Part shown: positions 28,236 through 36,981 of the stretch, piece after piece | How positions within the stretch are numbered: position 1 is the stretch's first letter | Layout of the letters: every line of letters begins with the position of its first letter | From: an uncultured Clostridia bacterium | GTDB lineage: Bacteria > Bacillota > Clostridia > TANB77 > CAG-508 | DNA length: 64,000 bases | Assembly (NCBI GenBank): GCA_934119935.1 | Contig: CAKOSX010000001.1 | Span: 1-64,000 of the forward strand | Direction: 5' to 3' | Translations under genes and position numbers: made by a program | Notes under the pieces: generated by a model | What the model was told of the DNA's origin: nothing | What the model saw: only the letters and a program-made list of their open reading frames with translations | Databases searched by the model: none

Positions 28236-30002
28236 ATGAATGAGGATTACAAATTTATACATTTATTATATGTACCAACAATGAATTGCAATATGCAATG
28301 CAAGTATTGTTATTTAAAAGAGAACACAGTTGATTTAGAACAAGATGATTCATATTTGAAAACATTAGAGTATGCTGTAAACAAATTTAAAAATGCTAAG
28401 GTTGTTCCATTTAATATATCTTTGCATGGTGGAGAGGTAACAACTTTAGCTAGAGAGGATTTTAGAAATATTATAAAATATATTTCTAATTACTACAGAG
28501 ATAATAAAGAAATAATTATTGGCAATGGATTTAGACTAGGAGCTCCACATATTAAAACCAATTTATTAAATTTAGAAAAGCACATAGATACTATAAAGGA
28601 ATTTAATGTTTCAATAAGTGGCTCTTTGGACTTACCATTTTCATTGCATGAAAAATATAGAGTTACAAAAGGAAATCAAAAAACTTTAGATAAAATATTA
28701 AAAAACATCGAACTATTGGAAGAAATACCTAATAATAAAAAGGTTTCTGCAACAATATTTAAGGAGCATTATGATAAAACAGATGAAATTATTAAAGATA
28801 TTAAATATCTTGATGAAAATACCTGTTTAAATATGAATGACTTTAATTTTATGATTGGTTTTGTAGATAATGAGAATGATGATATACTCCATGCTATGAC
28901 AGAAGATGAACAAGTCGATTTTTATAGAAGGATGAATAATGAGTTTAGAGGAACAAATTTAGATTATGGAGTAAGAAATACTTGGTTTGCAGAATTTAAT
29001 CCTACATATTGCACTAATTGTGATAATTGTGGAGAAAAGTTTTTCTTATTAGAGAGAAATGGTGATATATATTCTTGTGTAAGAGGACAAAAAAATGAAG
29101 AATTCTATTATGGAAATATATATAAAGATGAAGTTGAAACAATTATGAATAATGCCAGAAGAAAAATTTTTGAAATACATAATAAAATAGGATTTAACGA
29201 AGAATGTCTAAATTGCAAATATTTATATTTGTGTAAAACAGGTTGCCCATTTGTTAAGAATAAATACAAAATAAATAAATCGTATACTTGTAAATTACAA
29301 CAAGAAATATACAAAGACAATGCTGAGTTATATCCAGAAGATAAGAATAATGAAGAATCAATTTATATGTATTTAAGCAAGATACATCCAGATATATCAA
29401 AAGATTTCTATCCCAAAGAAAAGAAAATTGTTGGACAAGATATACCAAGTTTAACATCAATAATAGAGGCAGATAGTAAATTAAAGAATATATATAGTCC
29501 AGATATTTTTATATTAAAAATTGATGATATTGAATATAAACTAGAGTCTCAAATAATAAAAAGTAAAAGAGATATTGTATATTTAACTGATGAAAGTAAA
29601 ATAGTACTTTATATAAAAGAGGGAGTTTTGGAAGATTGTGATTATCCGGCTAGTAATTCACTATATGTGATGTTATTAACAGGTGATACATTACAATATG
29701 GAGATGAACAAAGAGTAAAACAAGAACATATTATGACTCATCAAATATTTACAAATACCATAAAAAAAGAAAAATCTGACAAAAAAGGCTACTACTGTGT
29801 AGATTTAACTAAAATATTAAGTCTATATTATGATAAGGTATCAACTAAAAATCCTAACAACTTATTTTTTACTACAACAGAATTAAGAGACTATCATTAT
29901 ACTAAACATAAAAATAATGCTTATTATCATATACAAGCAATAAATTTACCATTTCAAAATATAGAATTCTTCTATATTGACTGTAAGGAGGGATTAAAGT
30001 GA
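28236..30002 (+). CDS. Radical SAM/SPASM domain peptide-modifying enzyme (candidate)
   Basis: 588 aa. The radical SAM cluster motif CxxxCxxC is C18, C22, C25 (NCNMQCKYCY). The GGE-type SAM-binding motif is HGGEVTT at 64-70. SPASM ligands for auxiliary [4Fe-4S] clusters are C259, C262, C265, C281, C324, C327, C333, C337 and C352. A further 230-residue C-terminal domain has no family I recognise. Such enzymes mature sulfatases or install cross-links in ribosomal peptides. No sulfatase is nearby, while the next gene, overlapping by 4 bases, encodes a short Ser/Gly/Asn-tailed protein, so a RiPP role is favoured. Confidence 0.88.
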   Translation: MNEDYKFIHLLYVPTMNCNMQCKYCYLKENTVDLEQDDSYLKTLEYAVNKFKNAKVVPFNISLHGGEVTTLAREDFRNIIKYISNYYRDNKEIIIGNGFRLGAPHIKTNLLNLEKHIDTIKEFNVSISGSLDLPFSLHEKYRVTKGNQKTLDKILKNIELLEEIPNNKKVSATIFKEHYDKTDEIIKDIKYLDENTCLNMNDFNFMIGFVDNENDDILHAMTEDEQVDFYRRMNNEFRGTNLDYGVRNTWFAEFNPTYCTNCDNCGEKFFLLERNGDIYSCVRGQKNEEFYYGNIYKDEVETIMNNARRKIFEIHNKIGFNEECLNCKYLYLCKTGCPFVKNKYKINKSYTCKLQQEIYKDNAELYPEDKNNEESIYMYLSKIHPDISKDFYPKEKKIVGQDIPSLTSIIEADSKLKNIYSPDIFILKIDDIEYKLESQIIKSKRDIVYLTDESKIVLYIKEGVLEDCDYPASNSLYVMLLTGDTLQYGDEQRVKQEHIMTHQIFTNTIKKEKSDKKGYYCVDLTKILSLYYDKVSTKNPNNLFFTTTELRDYHYTKHKNNAYYHIQAINLPFQNIEFFYIDCKEGLK

Positions 30003-30352
30003 TAGAAAAAAAGCCAAAGACATATAATGAAATTATTAGACTAAAAAAGTGCTATACACTAGCAAATTATTATTCTGATATAACAGAGAATATGTTTAAT
30101 GAAATATATGATTTTCTTGCTGAGTCAGAGGCTAATACAATTGTAGCAAATCAAAATATTTTATCACTTGTTGATGGAGCAGGGAAGGTTGTAAAGGCTT
30201 TTTCAGTATCTGCAACAACTAAATCTTTTGATAGAATGGAAATTAGCAATAGAGGCTTTTCTGTAACACCACATTATGACTCAAGTTCATCATCATGGGG
30301 AGGCTCATCAGGAAATAACAATAATAACAACAATAATAACAATAACAGTTAA
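29999..30352 (+). CDS. Small protein with Ser/Trp/Gly and poly-Asn tail, candidate RiPP precursor
   Basis: 117 aa, GTG start overlapping the radical SAM stop (GTGA). Residues 1-90 form a globular, leader-like part (YNEIIRLKKCYTLANYYSD). The tail from about 91 reads HYDSSSSSW (W100), GGSSG, then eleven Asn and a Ser. The Asn run is coded by alternating AAT/AAC, so its length could vary by slippage. The aromatic residues H92, Y93 and W100 next to small residues resemble triceptide-type cross-link sites. No transporter or peptidase is adjacent. Confidence 0.7.
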   Translation: MIEKKPKTYNEIIRLKKCYTLANYYSDITENMFNEIYDFLAESEANTIVANQNILSLVDGAGKVVKAFSVSATTKSFDRMEISNRGFSVTPHYDSSSSSWGGSSGNNNNNNNNNNNS

Positions 30353-30353
30353 T

Positions 30354-30398
30354 AAAAAACAATAAAGGCAAACATCAATTTACCTTTATTGTTTTTTT
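30354..30398 (+). terminator. Terminator of the LRR-radical SAM operon
   Basis: AAAAAACAATAAAGGCAAA (from 30354) pairs with TTTACCTTTATTGTTTTTT with one mismatch, ending in a run of seven T. Confidence 0.85.
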
Positions 30399-30435
30399 AG
30401 TATATATATTTATGCTAATTTGGTCTTTTAATCAT

Positions 30436-32247
30436 TTATTTTTTAAATTGTGAATTGTACAAGTCTGCATAGAATCCGTTTTGAGCCATTAGCTCTTCGT
30501 GATTTCCGTGTTCTATTATATTTCCTTCGTTCATAACCAATATCATGTCTGCATTTCTAATTGTAGAAAGTCTGTGTGCTATTATGAATGAGGTTCTGCC
30601 TTCTGTTAGTTTATCCATGGCTTGTTGTACAAGTTCTTCTGTACGTGTGTCTACACTACTGGTTGCTTCGTCTAGTATTAAGAATGGGGCATTCTTTATC
30701 ATTCCACGTGCAATTGTAAGCAATTGTTTTTGACCTTGAGATATGCTCTCTGAATCGCCTAATGTGTAGTCTAGTCCACCAGGCAGTGTTTTTATGAATT
30801 TGTCTATTCCGACCGTTTTGCAAGCTTTCATAATGTCTTCGTCAGAGACTTCTTTGTTGTATTTTATGTTGTCTCTAACTGTTCCATTAAATAGCCAAGT
30901 GTCTTGTAATACCATTATGAACAGGTCGTGTATATTTTCACGAGATAGCTCTTTTGTTGAAACACCGTCTATTGTAATGTTTCCGTCTGCTATGTCATAG
31001 AATTTCATAAGTAGGTTGACCATTGTTGTTTTTCCAGCGCCTGTTGGACCAACTATTGCAACTTTTTGACCTTTTTTTACATCACAGCTGAAATCTTTTA
31101 TAACAGTCTTTTTGCCATCATAAGAGAATTTTATGTGGTCAAATACAATGTTTCCTTCAACTTTAGCTGGATCAAGATATTTAGTAATGTTTTTCTGTTC
31201 GTCCATTTCAGGTTCTTCTAAAAATTCGAAAACTCTTTCTGAAGCAGCTGCTGTTGTCTGCAAGTTTGTCATACCTTGAGCAATTTGTGTTAAAGGCCCT
31301 GTGAATAAACGTATGTACATCATGAATGCTACTATAACACCAAATGTGATGTTTCCGTTCATTGTTAATATTGCACCAACAACACAAACAGCAACATAAC
31401 TAAAGTTTCCAATAAAGCTCATTATAGGTTGGCTTAAGCCAGATAAGAATCTACTCTTTTTATTACATTCATACACACTTTGGTTTAATTTGTCGAATGT
31501 CTCAGAAGCTTCTTTTTGACCATTGTAAGCATTTACAACATTATGGTTTGAATATATTTCTTCGATGTGTCCATTTAATTTTCCAAGTTCAACTTGTCTT
31601 GCATTGAAGTATTTTTGAGATTTTGCCATTATAACAAACATTGCAACAAATCCAAGTAGGGAAGATACAATACCTGTTATGGCTAAAATCCAGTTTGTAT
31701 AGAACATCATTATTATTGAACCTATAAATAATGTTATTGCTCCAACTAGTGTGCCTAAGCTTTGACTTAATGACATAGCAATTGTATCAACATCGTTTGT
31801 AACTCTTGATAATAAATCTCCATAGCTGTGTGTATCGAAATATCTAAGTGGAAGTTTATTAATCTTTTTAGATATTTGAGTACGCATTTTTTGAGCAAAT
31901 TTATTTGCAACTGTTGCCATTATTATGCCTTGTAAAAAGTCAAATAGTGCACTTACAAGATAGATAATAAGAAGGAACAATGCTATAGAATTTATTGTAT
32001 CAAAGTTCATTCCAGCAATTAATCCATTTGTAATTTCGTTTGTTAAATCACTCAATCTGTTTGGACCGATTATTGATAAAACAGAGCTAAAGCAAGAAAG
32101 TACTAGTGCAACTATTACCAATGGAAGTAATTTATTTAAATAATGAACAAGTTTTTTTACTGCTGTTTTTAAATCTTTTGGCTTTTCAGCAGGAGCGTTT
32201 CTACCAAAGTTACGTGGCTTTTTCTTGTAATCTTCTTCGTTATCCAT
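30436..32247 (-). CDS. ABC exporter, heterodimer subunit with canonical ATPase site
   Basis: 603 aa. A six-helix type I exporter domain is followed by an NBD with Walker A GPTGAGKTT, signature SISQGQKQL and Walker B FLILDEATSSVD with the catalytic Glu. It overlaps the upstream ABC gene by 8 bases, so the two are coupled and form a heterodimer of the multidrug/lipid exporter type (LmrCD or TmrAB-like). Substrate unknown. Confidence 0.93.
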   Translation of the reverse strand: MDNEEDYKKKPRNFGRNAPAEKPKDLKTAVKKLVHYLNKLLPLVIVALVLSCFSSVLSIIGPNRLSDLTNEITNGLIAGMNFDTINSIALFLLIIYLVSALFDFLQGIIMATVANKFAQKMRTQISKKINKLPLRYFDTHSYGDLLSRVTNDVDTIAMSLSQSLGTLVGAITLFIGSIIMMFYTNWILAITGIVSSLLGFVAMFVIMAKSQKYFNARQVELGKLNGHIEEIYSNHNVVNAYNGQKEASETFDKLNQSVYECNKKSRFLSGLSQPIMSFIGNFSYVAVCVVGAILTMNGNITFGVIVAFMMYIRLFTGPLTQIAQGMTNLQTTAAASERVFEFLEEPEMDEQKNITKYLDPAKVEGNIVFDHIKFSYDGKKTVIKDFSCDVKKGQKVAIVGPTGAGKTTMVNLLMKFYDIADGNITIDGVSTKELSRENIHDLFIMVLQDTWLFNGTVRDNIKYNKEVSDEDIMKACKTVGIDKFIKTLPGGLDYTLGDSESISQGQKQLLTIARGMIKNAPFLILDEATSSVDTRTEELVQQAMDKLTEGRTSFIIAHRLSTIRNADMILVMNEGNIIEHGNHEELMAQNGFYADLYNSQFKK

Positions 32248-34003
32248 TTTCTAGTTCCTCCTTTGATAATTGTGAATATGCAATTTCTTGGTACACTTTG
32301 CAATTGCTTAAAAGCTCCTTATGTGTGCCCATTCCAACGCATTCTCCATTTTCCAATACTATAATTTTGTCTGCATTTAATATAGTTCCAATTCTTTGTG
32401 CAACTATTATATTTGTAGAATCTTTAGTGTAATTTCTTAACTCTTCTCTTAGAGTGTAATCTGTTTTGTAGTCTAAAGCACTGAAAGAGTCGTCAAATAT
32501 GTATATTTCTGGATTTCTTGCGATGGCTCTTGCAATAGCAAGTCTTTGCTTTTGACCACCAGATAAGTTTGTTCCACCTTGTGCAACGTGAGCTTCATAT
32601 TTTTCAGGCATCTTTTCAACGAATTCCTCTGCTTGTGCAATTTCTATAGCTTTCTTTATTGTATCTTCTGAAATTTTACCTTTTCCATTGTCTCCATATG
32701 TCACATTGTAATTAACCGAACCGCTAAACATTACAGCCTTTTGAGGAACATAGCCTAGCTTGTTGTGTAAAAATTCTTGATTATAGTCTTTTACATCAAC
32801 ACCATCTACTAAAATTGTTCCTTCTGTTGCATCATAAAATCTTGGAATTAAGTTAATCATTGTTGTTTTTCCAGAACCTGTTGAGCCAATTATTGCAACT
32901 GTTTCACCTTGATGAGCCGTAAACGATATATTTTTTAATACATAATCATCTCCATCAGGATATTTGAATGAAACATTTTTAAATTCGATTTCGCCTTTTT
33001 TATCAGTCTCATCGCTACTTACTTTTCCATCTTTAATAGAAGGCTCTGTATCTAAAACTTCTGCAATTCTTTGAGCAGAAACCTGAGCTCTTGGGTACAT
33101 TATAAATATCATTGCAAGCATTAAAAACGACATTATAACTTGCATTGCATAACTTGAAAATACTACCATGTCGGCGAAAAGTGGCAATTTATCCATCATA
33201 CTTGCAGAATCTATTAATCTACTTCCAACAAAATAAATTGAAAGTGTTAAAGTATTCATTACTAAGTAAATTACAGGAGACATTGCAGACATTGCTCTTT
33301 GGTTAAACATTTGAGTATTTGTAAGTTCTGTGTTTCCAACTTCAAATTTATTTTCTTGATATCCTTCTGCATTGAAAGCTCTTACAACTCTTATACCAGT
33401 AAGGTTTTCACGAGTAAGTTCGTTTATATTATCAATCATTTTTTGAACTTTCTTAAACCTTGGAAGTACCAATGCTACAAGAAGAGAAACGCAAGACATT
33501 AGAACCAAAACTGCAACTCCAGTAAGTGCACTCCATTGCCAGTTTTTATTTAAAATTTTAATAACTGCCCAAACTGCTGTAATAGGAGATTTAATCAAAA
33601 GTTGTAATCCCATAGATATTAGCATTTGAACATTTGTAATATCATTTGTTGTTCTTGTAATTAAGCTACTAGTAGAAAATTTCTTGATTTCTTGCATACC
33701 AAAGTTTTCTACATTTTCAAATAATTTCTTTCTAACATGAAGCGTGAATGATGCAGAAAGCAGGGAAGTTAGGTAACCAACTACAATTGCTGCAATCAAA
33801 CTGCCAAATGCGCAAGCAAGCATATATCCGCCTTGCTTCAAAACATCAGACATTTGGCTTCCTTCAGTTTGAACAAGTTTTGTAATTTCAGACATATAAT
33901 CTGGAAGTTTTAAATCTAGCCAAACTTGAAATATGATTAATAGCAAAGAAATTGCAACTATTAACCAATCTTTTTTAGTGAAGTTTTTTAATAATTTTAA
34001 CAT
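32240..34003 (-). CDS. ABC exporter, heterodimer subunit with degenerate ATPase site
   Basis: 587 aa. TM domain plus NBD with Walker A GSTGSGKTT, signature LSGGQKQRL and a Walker B ending IYIFDDSFSALD, in which the catalytic Glu is Asp. Such asymmetry is standard in heterodimeric exporters and supports pairing with the downstream gene. It lies 48 bases after the zinc peptidase gene. Confidence 0.93.
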   Translation of the reverse strand: MLKLLKNFTKKDWLIVAISLLLIIFQVWLDLKLPDYMSEITKLVQTEGSQMSDVLKQGGYMLACAFGSLIAAIVVGYLTSLLSASFTLHVRKKLFENVENFGMQEIKKFSTSSLITRTTNDITNVQMLISMGLQLLIKSPITAVWAVIKILNKNWQWSALTGVAVLVLMSCVSLLVALVLPRFKKVQKMIDNINELTRENLTGIRVVRAFNAEGYQENKFEVGNTELTNTQMFNQRAMSAMSPVIYLVMNTLTLSIYFVGSRLIDSASMMDKLPLFADMVVFSSYAMQVIMSFLMLAMIFIMYPRAQVSAQRIAEVLDTEPSIKDGKVSSDETDKKGEIEFKNVSFKYPDGDDYVLKNISFTAHQGETVAIIGSTGSGKTTMINLIPRFYDATEGTILVDGVDVKDYNQEFLHNKLGYVPQKAVMFSGSVNYNVTYGDNGKGKISEDTIKKAIEIAQAEEFVEKMPEKYEAHVAQGGTNLSGGQKQRLAIARAIARNPEIYIFDDSFSALDYKTDYTLREELRNYTKDSTNIIVAQRIGTILNADKIIVLENGECVGMGTHKELLSNCKVYQEIAYSQLSKEELENG

Positions 34004-34051
34004 TTCTTTTTCCTTTCATTTGAATTTTTATTTGATAGTGGAGATAAAAAT

Positions 34052-34762
34052 TTATCTTCTGTCATCATTTCTCGAATTTAATATTAAAATCAGTCTTAAT
34101 AAATCTAATATAGATGAAAGCAAACTTGCAATATAAGTCATAGCAGCTGCACTTAAAACTTTTTTAGCCGACTTATTTTCATCATTATAAACAAGATTTA
34201 ATTCTTCTAATTGAACCAATGCTCTTTTAGAAGCATCAATTTCAACTGGAAGTGTAACTAATTGAAATAACACTGTTGCTAGAAGAATTATTATAGATAA
34301 TTTAATATATCCAGTCAATCCTCCTATAATAGAAATAAGTAATCCAAAGTATCCTAAATAAGATACAAAATTTACAACAGGGACTAGGGCAGACCTTATT
34401 TTGAAGAAAGTATAATTTTCTTTGTCTTGAATAGCATGCCCACATTCATGTGCTGCAACAGCAAGTGATGCTATTGAAGTTCCATTGTAAATATCTTTAG
34501 ATAAATTAATAAGTTTTTTTGATGGATTATAATGATCAGACAAATTTCCCGAAATTTCATATATAGAAATTTGAGACAATCCGTTAGAATCCAATATTTT
34601 TCTTGCCACATCTTGACCAGTTAATCCGGCAGAATTTTGAACTTTTCTATATTTAGAATATGTAGTATTTATTTTAATTTGTGCAAATACCACAAGCAAA
34701 AATCCAATAACTGTAAGTAAAACTGTGAGTGGAGTCTCATACGTCATTAGCCAATAATTCAT
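34052..34762 (-). CDS. yugP: Zinc metallopeptidase, YugP family (PF04298)
   Basis: 236 aa membrane protein. An N-terminal TM helix is followed by a cytoplasmic or intramembrane peptidase part with HECGHAIQ (zinc motif HExGH), YLGYFG and DASKRALVQLEEL, all typical of the family, then two C-terminal helices. Its physiological substrate is unknown. It is upstream of the two ABC genes in an apparent operon. Confidence 0.92.
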   Translation of the reverse strand: MNYWLMTYETPLTVLLTVIGFLLVVFAQIKINTTYSKYRKVQNSAGLTGQDVARKILDSNGLSQISIYEISGNLSDHYNPSKKLINLSKDIYNGTSIASLAVAAHECGHAIQDKENYTFFKIRSALVPVVNFVSYLGYFGLLISIIGGLTGYIKLSIIILLATVLFQLVTLPVEIDASKRALVQLEELNLVYNDENKSAKKVLSAAAMTYIASLLSSILDLLRLILILNSRNDDRR

Positions 34763-34931
34763 AATTAATCACGTTCCTTTCTTTAGGCATAAAACTAGTG
34801 AAAAAATTTAATTGTTTTCCGTGTTTTTATGCAAAACATACAATTAATTATAAAATGGAAACTGTAACCAAGTCAACAAAAAAATGTGAAAATTGTGTGA
34901 AATATTTAGAAAAAATGTAATAATATAAACA

Positions 34932-34957
34932 AAAGAAAAACTCCCTCCGAAGAGAGA
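34932..34957 (-). terminator. Minus-strand terminator after the 95-aa gene
   Basis: On the minus strand CTCTCT, TCGG and AGGGAG form a short hairpin followed by TTTTTCTTTTG. Confidence 0.6.
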
Positions 34958-34992
34958 GAAAAGAGTAAATCTTTTTTGCTTGGTTGTTTGCC

Positions 34993-35280
34993 TTAATCGG
35001 GCAGACAGCCTGCCACACCAGTCCAGGTCTTGCCGGAAAGGTCCACGGTCTTAGCCTCGCTATAATTATTATTAGAGGCGTTGTAACGGTTTGTGAACAT
35101 CCCACTTGCAAAGTACCAGCCTTCGGGGAAGGTCAGGTACTTGGGATCAGTATCTGTGACGATCGTAATTTGTTCGCCACTAGATACCAAAGTGATTTTT
35201 CCACGGTTAAGTGCCTCAAACACTCTGACAATGACCTCCAAGGGCAAGTCCGCAGTACGGACAATTTTATTTCTGCACAT
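34993..35280 (-). CDS. Hypothetical 95-aa protein of foreign composition
   Basis: Not recognised. MCRNKIVRTADLPLEVIVRV opens a small mixed alpha/beta protein with GWYFASGMFTNRYNASNNNY. Its G+C content and codon choice (GCC, CTC, GTC, CGG on the opposite strand) differ sharply from neighbours. It has a consensus promoter, a leader hairpin (AGGGC/GCCCT) and AAGGAGG before the ATG. It pairs with the gene at 35492-36304, which has the same promoter style. Confidence 0.7.
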   Translation of the reverse strand: MCRNKIVRTADLPLEVIVRVFEALNRGKITLVSSGEQITIVTDTDPKYLTFPEGWYFASGMFTNRYNASNNNYSEAKTVDLSGKTWTGVAGCLPD

Positions 35281-35353
35281 TTTAAACCTCCTTAGGGCAT
35301 ACGCCCTCTGTGCAGGGTTGATATACGATGGTGTAATAAAACACCGTATTTAC

Positions 35354-35382
35354 ATTATAATAAATTTACATAATATTGTCAA
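35354..35382 (-). promoter_or_regulatory. Consensus sigma-A promoter of the 95-aa gene
   Basis: On the minus strand TTGACA (35382-35377) and TATAAT (35359-35354) are 17 bases apart, a perfect match. Downstream an imperfect dyad (TACGGTGT with ACACCATCGTA, about 35317-35350) may be an operator. Confidence 0.8.
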
Positions 35383-35403
35383 TAATAAAAGTAAATTATT
35401 TAC

Positions 35404-35425
35404 AAAAAAGAACCCTCTTACGAGG
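35404..35425 (-). terminator. Minus-strand terminator after the 270-aa gene
   Basis: CCCTC-GTAA-GAGGG followed by TTCTTTTTT on the minus strand, downstream of the gene ending at 35492. Confidence 0.75.
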
Positions 35426-35491
35426 GAAAGAATAGCTCTTTTTTTGTAGGCTCAATCAGCCTAATTGTGTGAGTCAGTGTTAAAAATGCTG

Positions 35492-36304
35492 TTAATATTT
35501 GTTTACAAACCAACTTCCGAGTTCATCACCAAATTTCCAACTTTGTACAAGAAGTGTTATGGCACGTGAAAATGTTGCAAAATCAATGCAATCCATGTTA
35601 CCGGAATTTATTGCAATGTCGGCAACATAGGAAAATGGTTTATCACAACGCCCATATAAATACTGAATCCATTTGGCAAAGCGTTTGGCAAATGGAATTG
35701 CACTTGCGTACAATCCGGCACTTTCGGGGTAGTCAAGTAGTTGCTCCCAATGTTGCCAAAGAGCTTTAGCCTCTGAGTCTTTAAAAAGTAAATCAGTATT
35801 TTCAGAAATTTGATGAATCTTAGTCTGCACAACATAGGAACGGTAAGCTTTCTTTACAAATTCCTTTTTAGACAGGCCAAGGTCTCCAAAATAAATCCAA
35901 GGCAGGGTCCTTATGGTACGGTAGTTCTTACTTTTGGGAAATCTACACGCAGCCCGATAGGCCGAGATAAAGTCGCCCTTGTTGTAATTTGTGATTAATA
36001 CGATAGTGCCGTTGTGGACAAACCGAATTCCGATAAAAGGCGTATCAGGTGAAACATCAAACGTTTTGAATAGAACTTTTTTAAAGTTCGATTTCTTTTC
36101 GAAGCATCCTTCAATTAATTCTCCGAGAGTCTTCAAAGAATTAAAAGAGTATGTAACGATAGTAGCAATTCCATCGCTGAAATCGTACACAAACCATTTG
36201 TCCTTGTAAGGGGAAAATTCGTTCCATACCGTGATCACCGGGGTTGGACACCAGTATACATGCACTGGTGGTGCTAGAAAATATAATTTCGCATTTGTAA
36301 CCAT
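35492..36304 (-). CDS. Hypothetical 270-aa protein of foreign composition
   Basis: Not recognised. It is a soluble protein with a beta-rich N-terminal half (YWCPTPVITVWNEFSPYKDK, FVYDFSDGIATIVTYSF) and a helical C-terminal half rich in Trp. Base composition is clearly richer in G+C than the surroundings. It contains the only two in-frame CGG codons in the window that do not coincide with a frame change (about 35954-35956 and 36023-36025, both preceded by T). With the 95-aa gene it forms a recently acquired module next to the tRNA-linked island. Confidence 0.7.
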   Translation of the reverse strand: MVTNAKLYFLAPPVHVYWCPTPVITVWNEFSPYKDKWFVYDFSDGIATIVTYSFNSLKTLGELIEGCFEKKSNFKKVLFKTFDVSPDTPFIGIRFVHNGTIVLITNYNKGDFISAYRAACRFPKSKNYRTIRTLPWIYFGDLGLSKKEFVKKAYRSYVVQTKIHQISENTDLLFKDSEAKALWQHWEQLLDYPESAGLYASAIPFAKRFAKWIQYLYGRCDKPFSYVADIAINSGNMDCIDFATFSRAITLLVQSWKFGDELGSWFVNKY

Positions 36305-36359
36305 AGAAAGAAACCTCCTTATGTATGGCTCACTGACAAAATATATACGGACAAAGAAA

Positions 36360-36388
36360 ATTATATCACAAATTTACATAATTAACAA
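36360..36388 (-). promoter_or_regulatory. Sigma-A promoter of the 270-aa gene
   Basis: On the minus strand TTGTTA and TATAAT are 17 bases apart. The spacer begins ATTATGTAAATTT, a 13-base string also present in the promoter spacer of the 95-aa gene, indicating common origin or co-regulation. Confidence 0.75.
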
Positions 36389-36434
36389 CTGAATGAAAAC
36401 AAAAAGGAAACTGTTAAAATATAGTTTCAAATTT

Positions 36435-36490
36435 TGATGCAGATGGCTGAAATCAAAAAGACACGTTTTATTCAACCTCAGGATTGTAAA
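36435..36490 (-). other. Decayed tRNA-Leu 3' end (old attachment site)
   Basis: GATGCAGATGGCTGAAATC and onward aligns with the 3' half of the tRNA-Leu gene at 45508-45595 in the same orientation over about 54 bases with roughly ten mismatches. It keeps TTTATTCAACC and CAGGATT. It marks the far end of an older integration. Confidence 0.7.
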
Positions 36491-36523
36491 AATAATAGAG
36501 GTTCATTTTGCACCTCTATTATT
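36491..36523 (-). terminator. Terminator of the 36503-37632 gene pair
   Basis: A perfect 12-bp stem AATAATAGAGGT / ACCTCTATTATT overlaps the end of the downstream gene, with a T tract on the minus strand. Confidence 0.8.
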
Positions 36524-36976
36524 TAGATAAATTAGAATTTTAATAACTAAAATAATAAATAAAGTGAGAAATATAAACTTATATATATTTATAATTAAAG
36601 AAAACATAGATTCACTCATGCTAGTTCCATTATCCATAAAATAATCGCGTATAATAGAATCTTTGTCTTGCATACTTACCACGACATCTTTTGATTTTCC
36701 ATTTTCTAAATACCTAATTTTTAGCTTATAATTATGAAAATCAGACATATATTCTACACTTTCTATATGTGCCTCATTGCTAATGGAAACCTCACCTATA
36801 CTTGAATAATTTATCATTTCTAATATAGTACTAGTATTTTGTTGTTTATCATATTTTATAACTCTGCCATGGGAAATTGTATATGAAAAAAATACAATAA
36901 AACTAACAACTGTAATTATAAGAGTTATTATATATACTTTTTTAAATGAATAATTTTGTTTATTACACATATCCAA
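36503..36976 (-). CDS. Hypothetical membrane protein, TM-soluble-TM
   Basis: 157 aa. One helix near 16-36, an extracytoplasmic-type domain of about 80 residues and a second helix near 125-148. Function unknown. The plan resembles DUF3592-like proteins and the frameshifted protein at 43696-44173. It starts 5 bases after the preceding gene. Confidence 0.6.
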   Translation of the reverse strand: MDMCNKQNYSFKKVYIITLIITVVSFIVFFSYTISHGRVIKYDKQQNTSTILEMINYSSIGEVSISNEAHIESVEYMSDFHNYKLKIRYLENGKSKDVVVSMQDKDSIIRDYFMDNGTSMSESMFSLIINIYKFIFLTLFIILVIKILIYLNNRGAK

Positions 36977-36981
36977 TCCTC

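Noticed and set aside
35609..35769. Plus-strand ORFs inside the foreign 270-aa gene
   Set aside because: They lack ribosome binding sites and overlap a minus-strand gene with promoter, start site and terminator. They are shadows.
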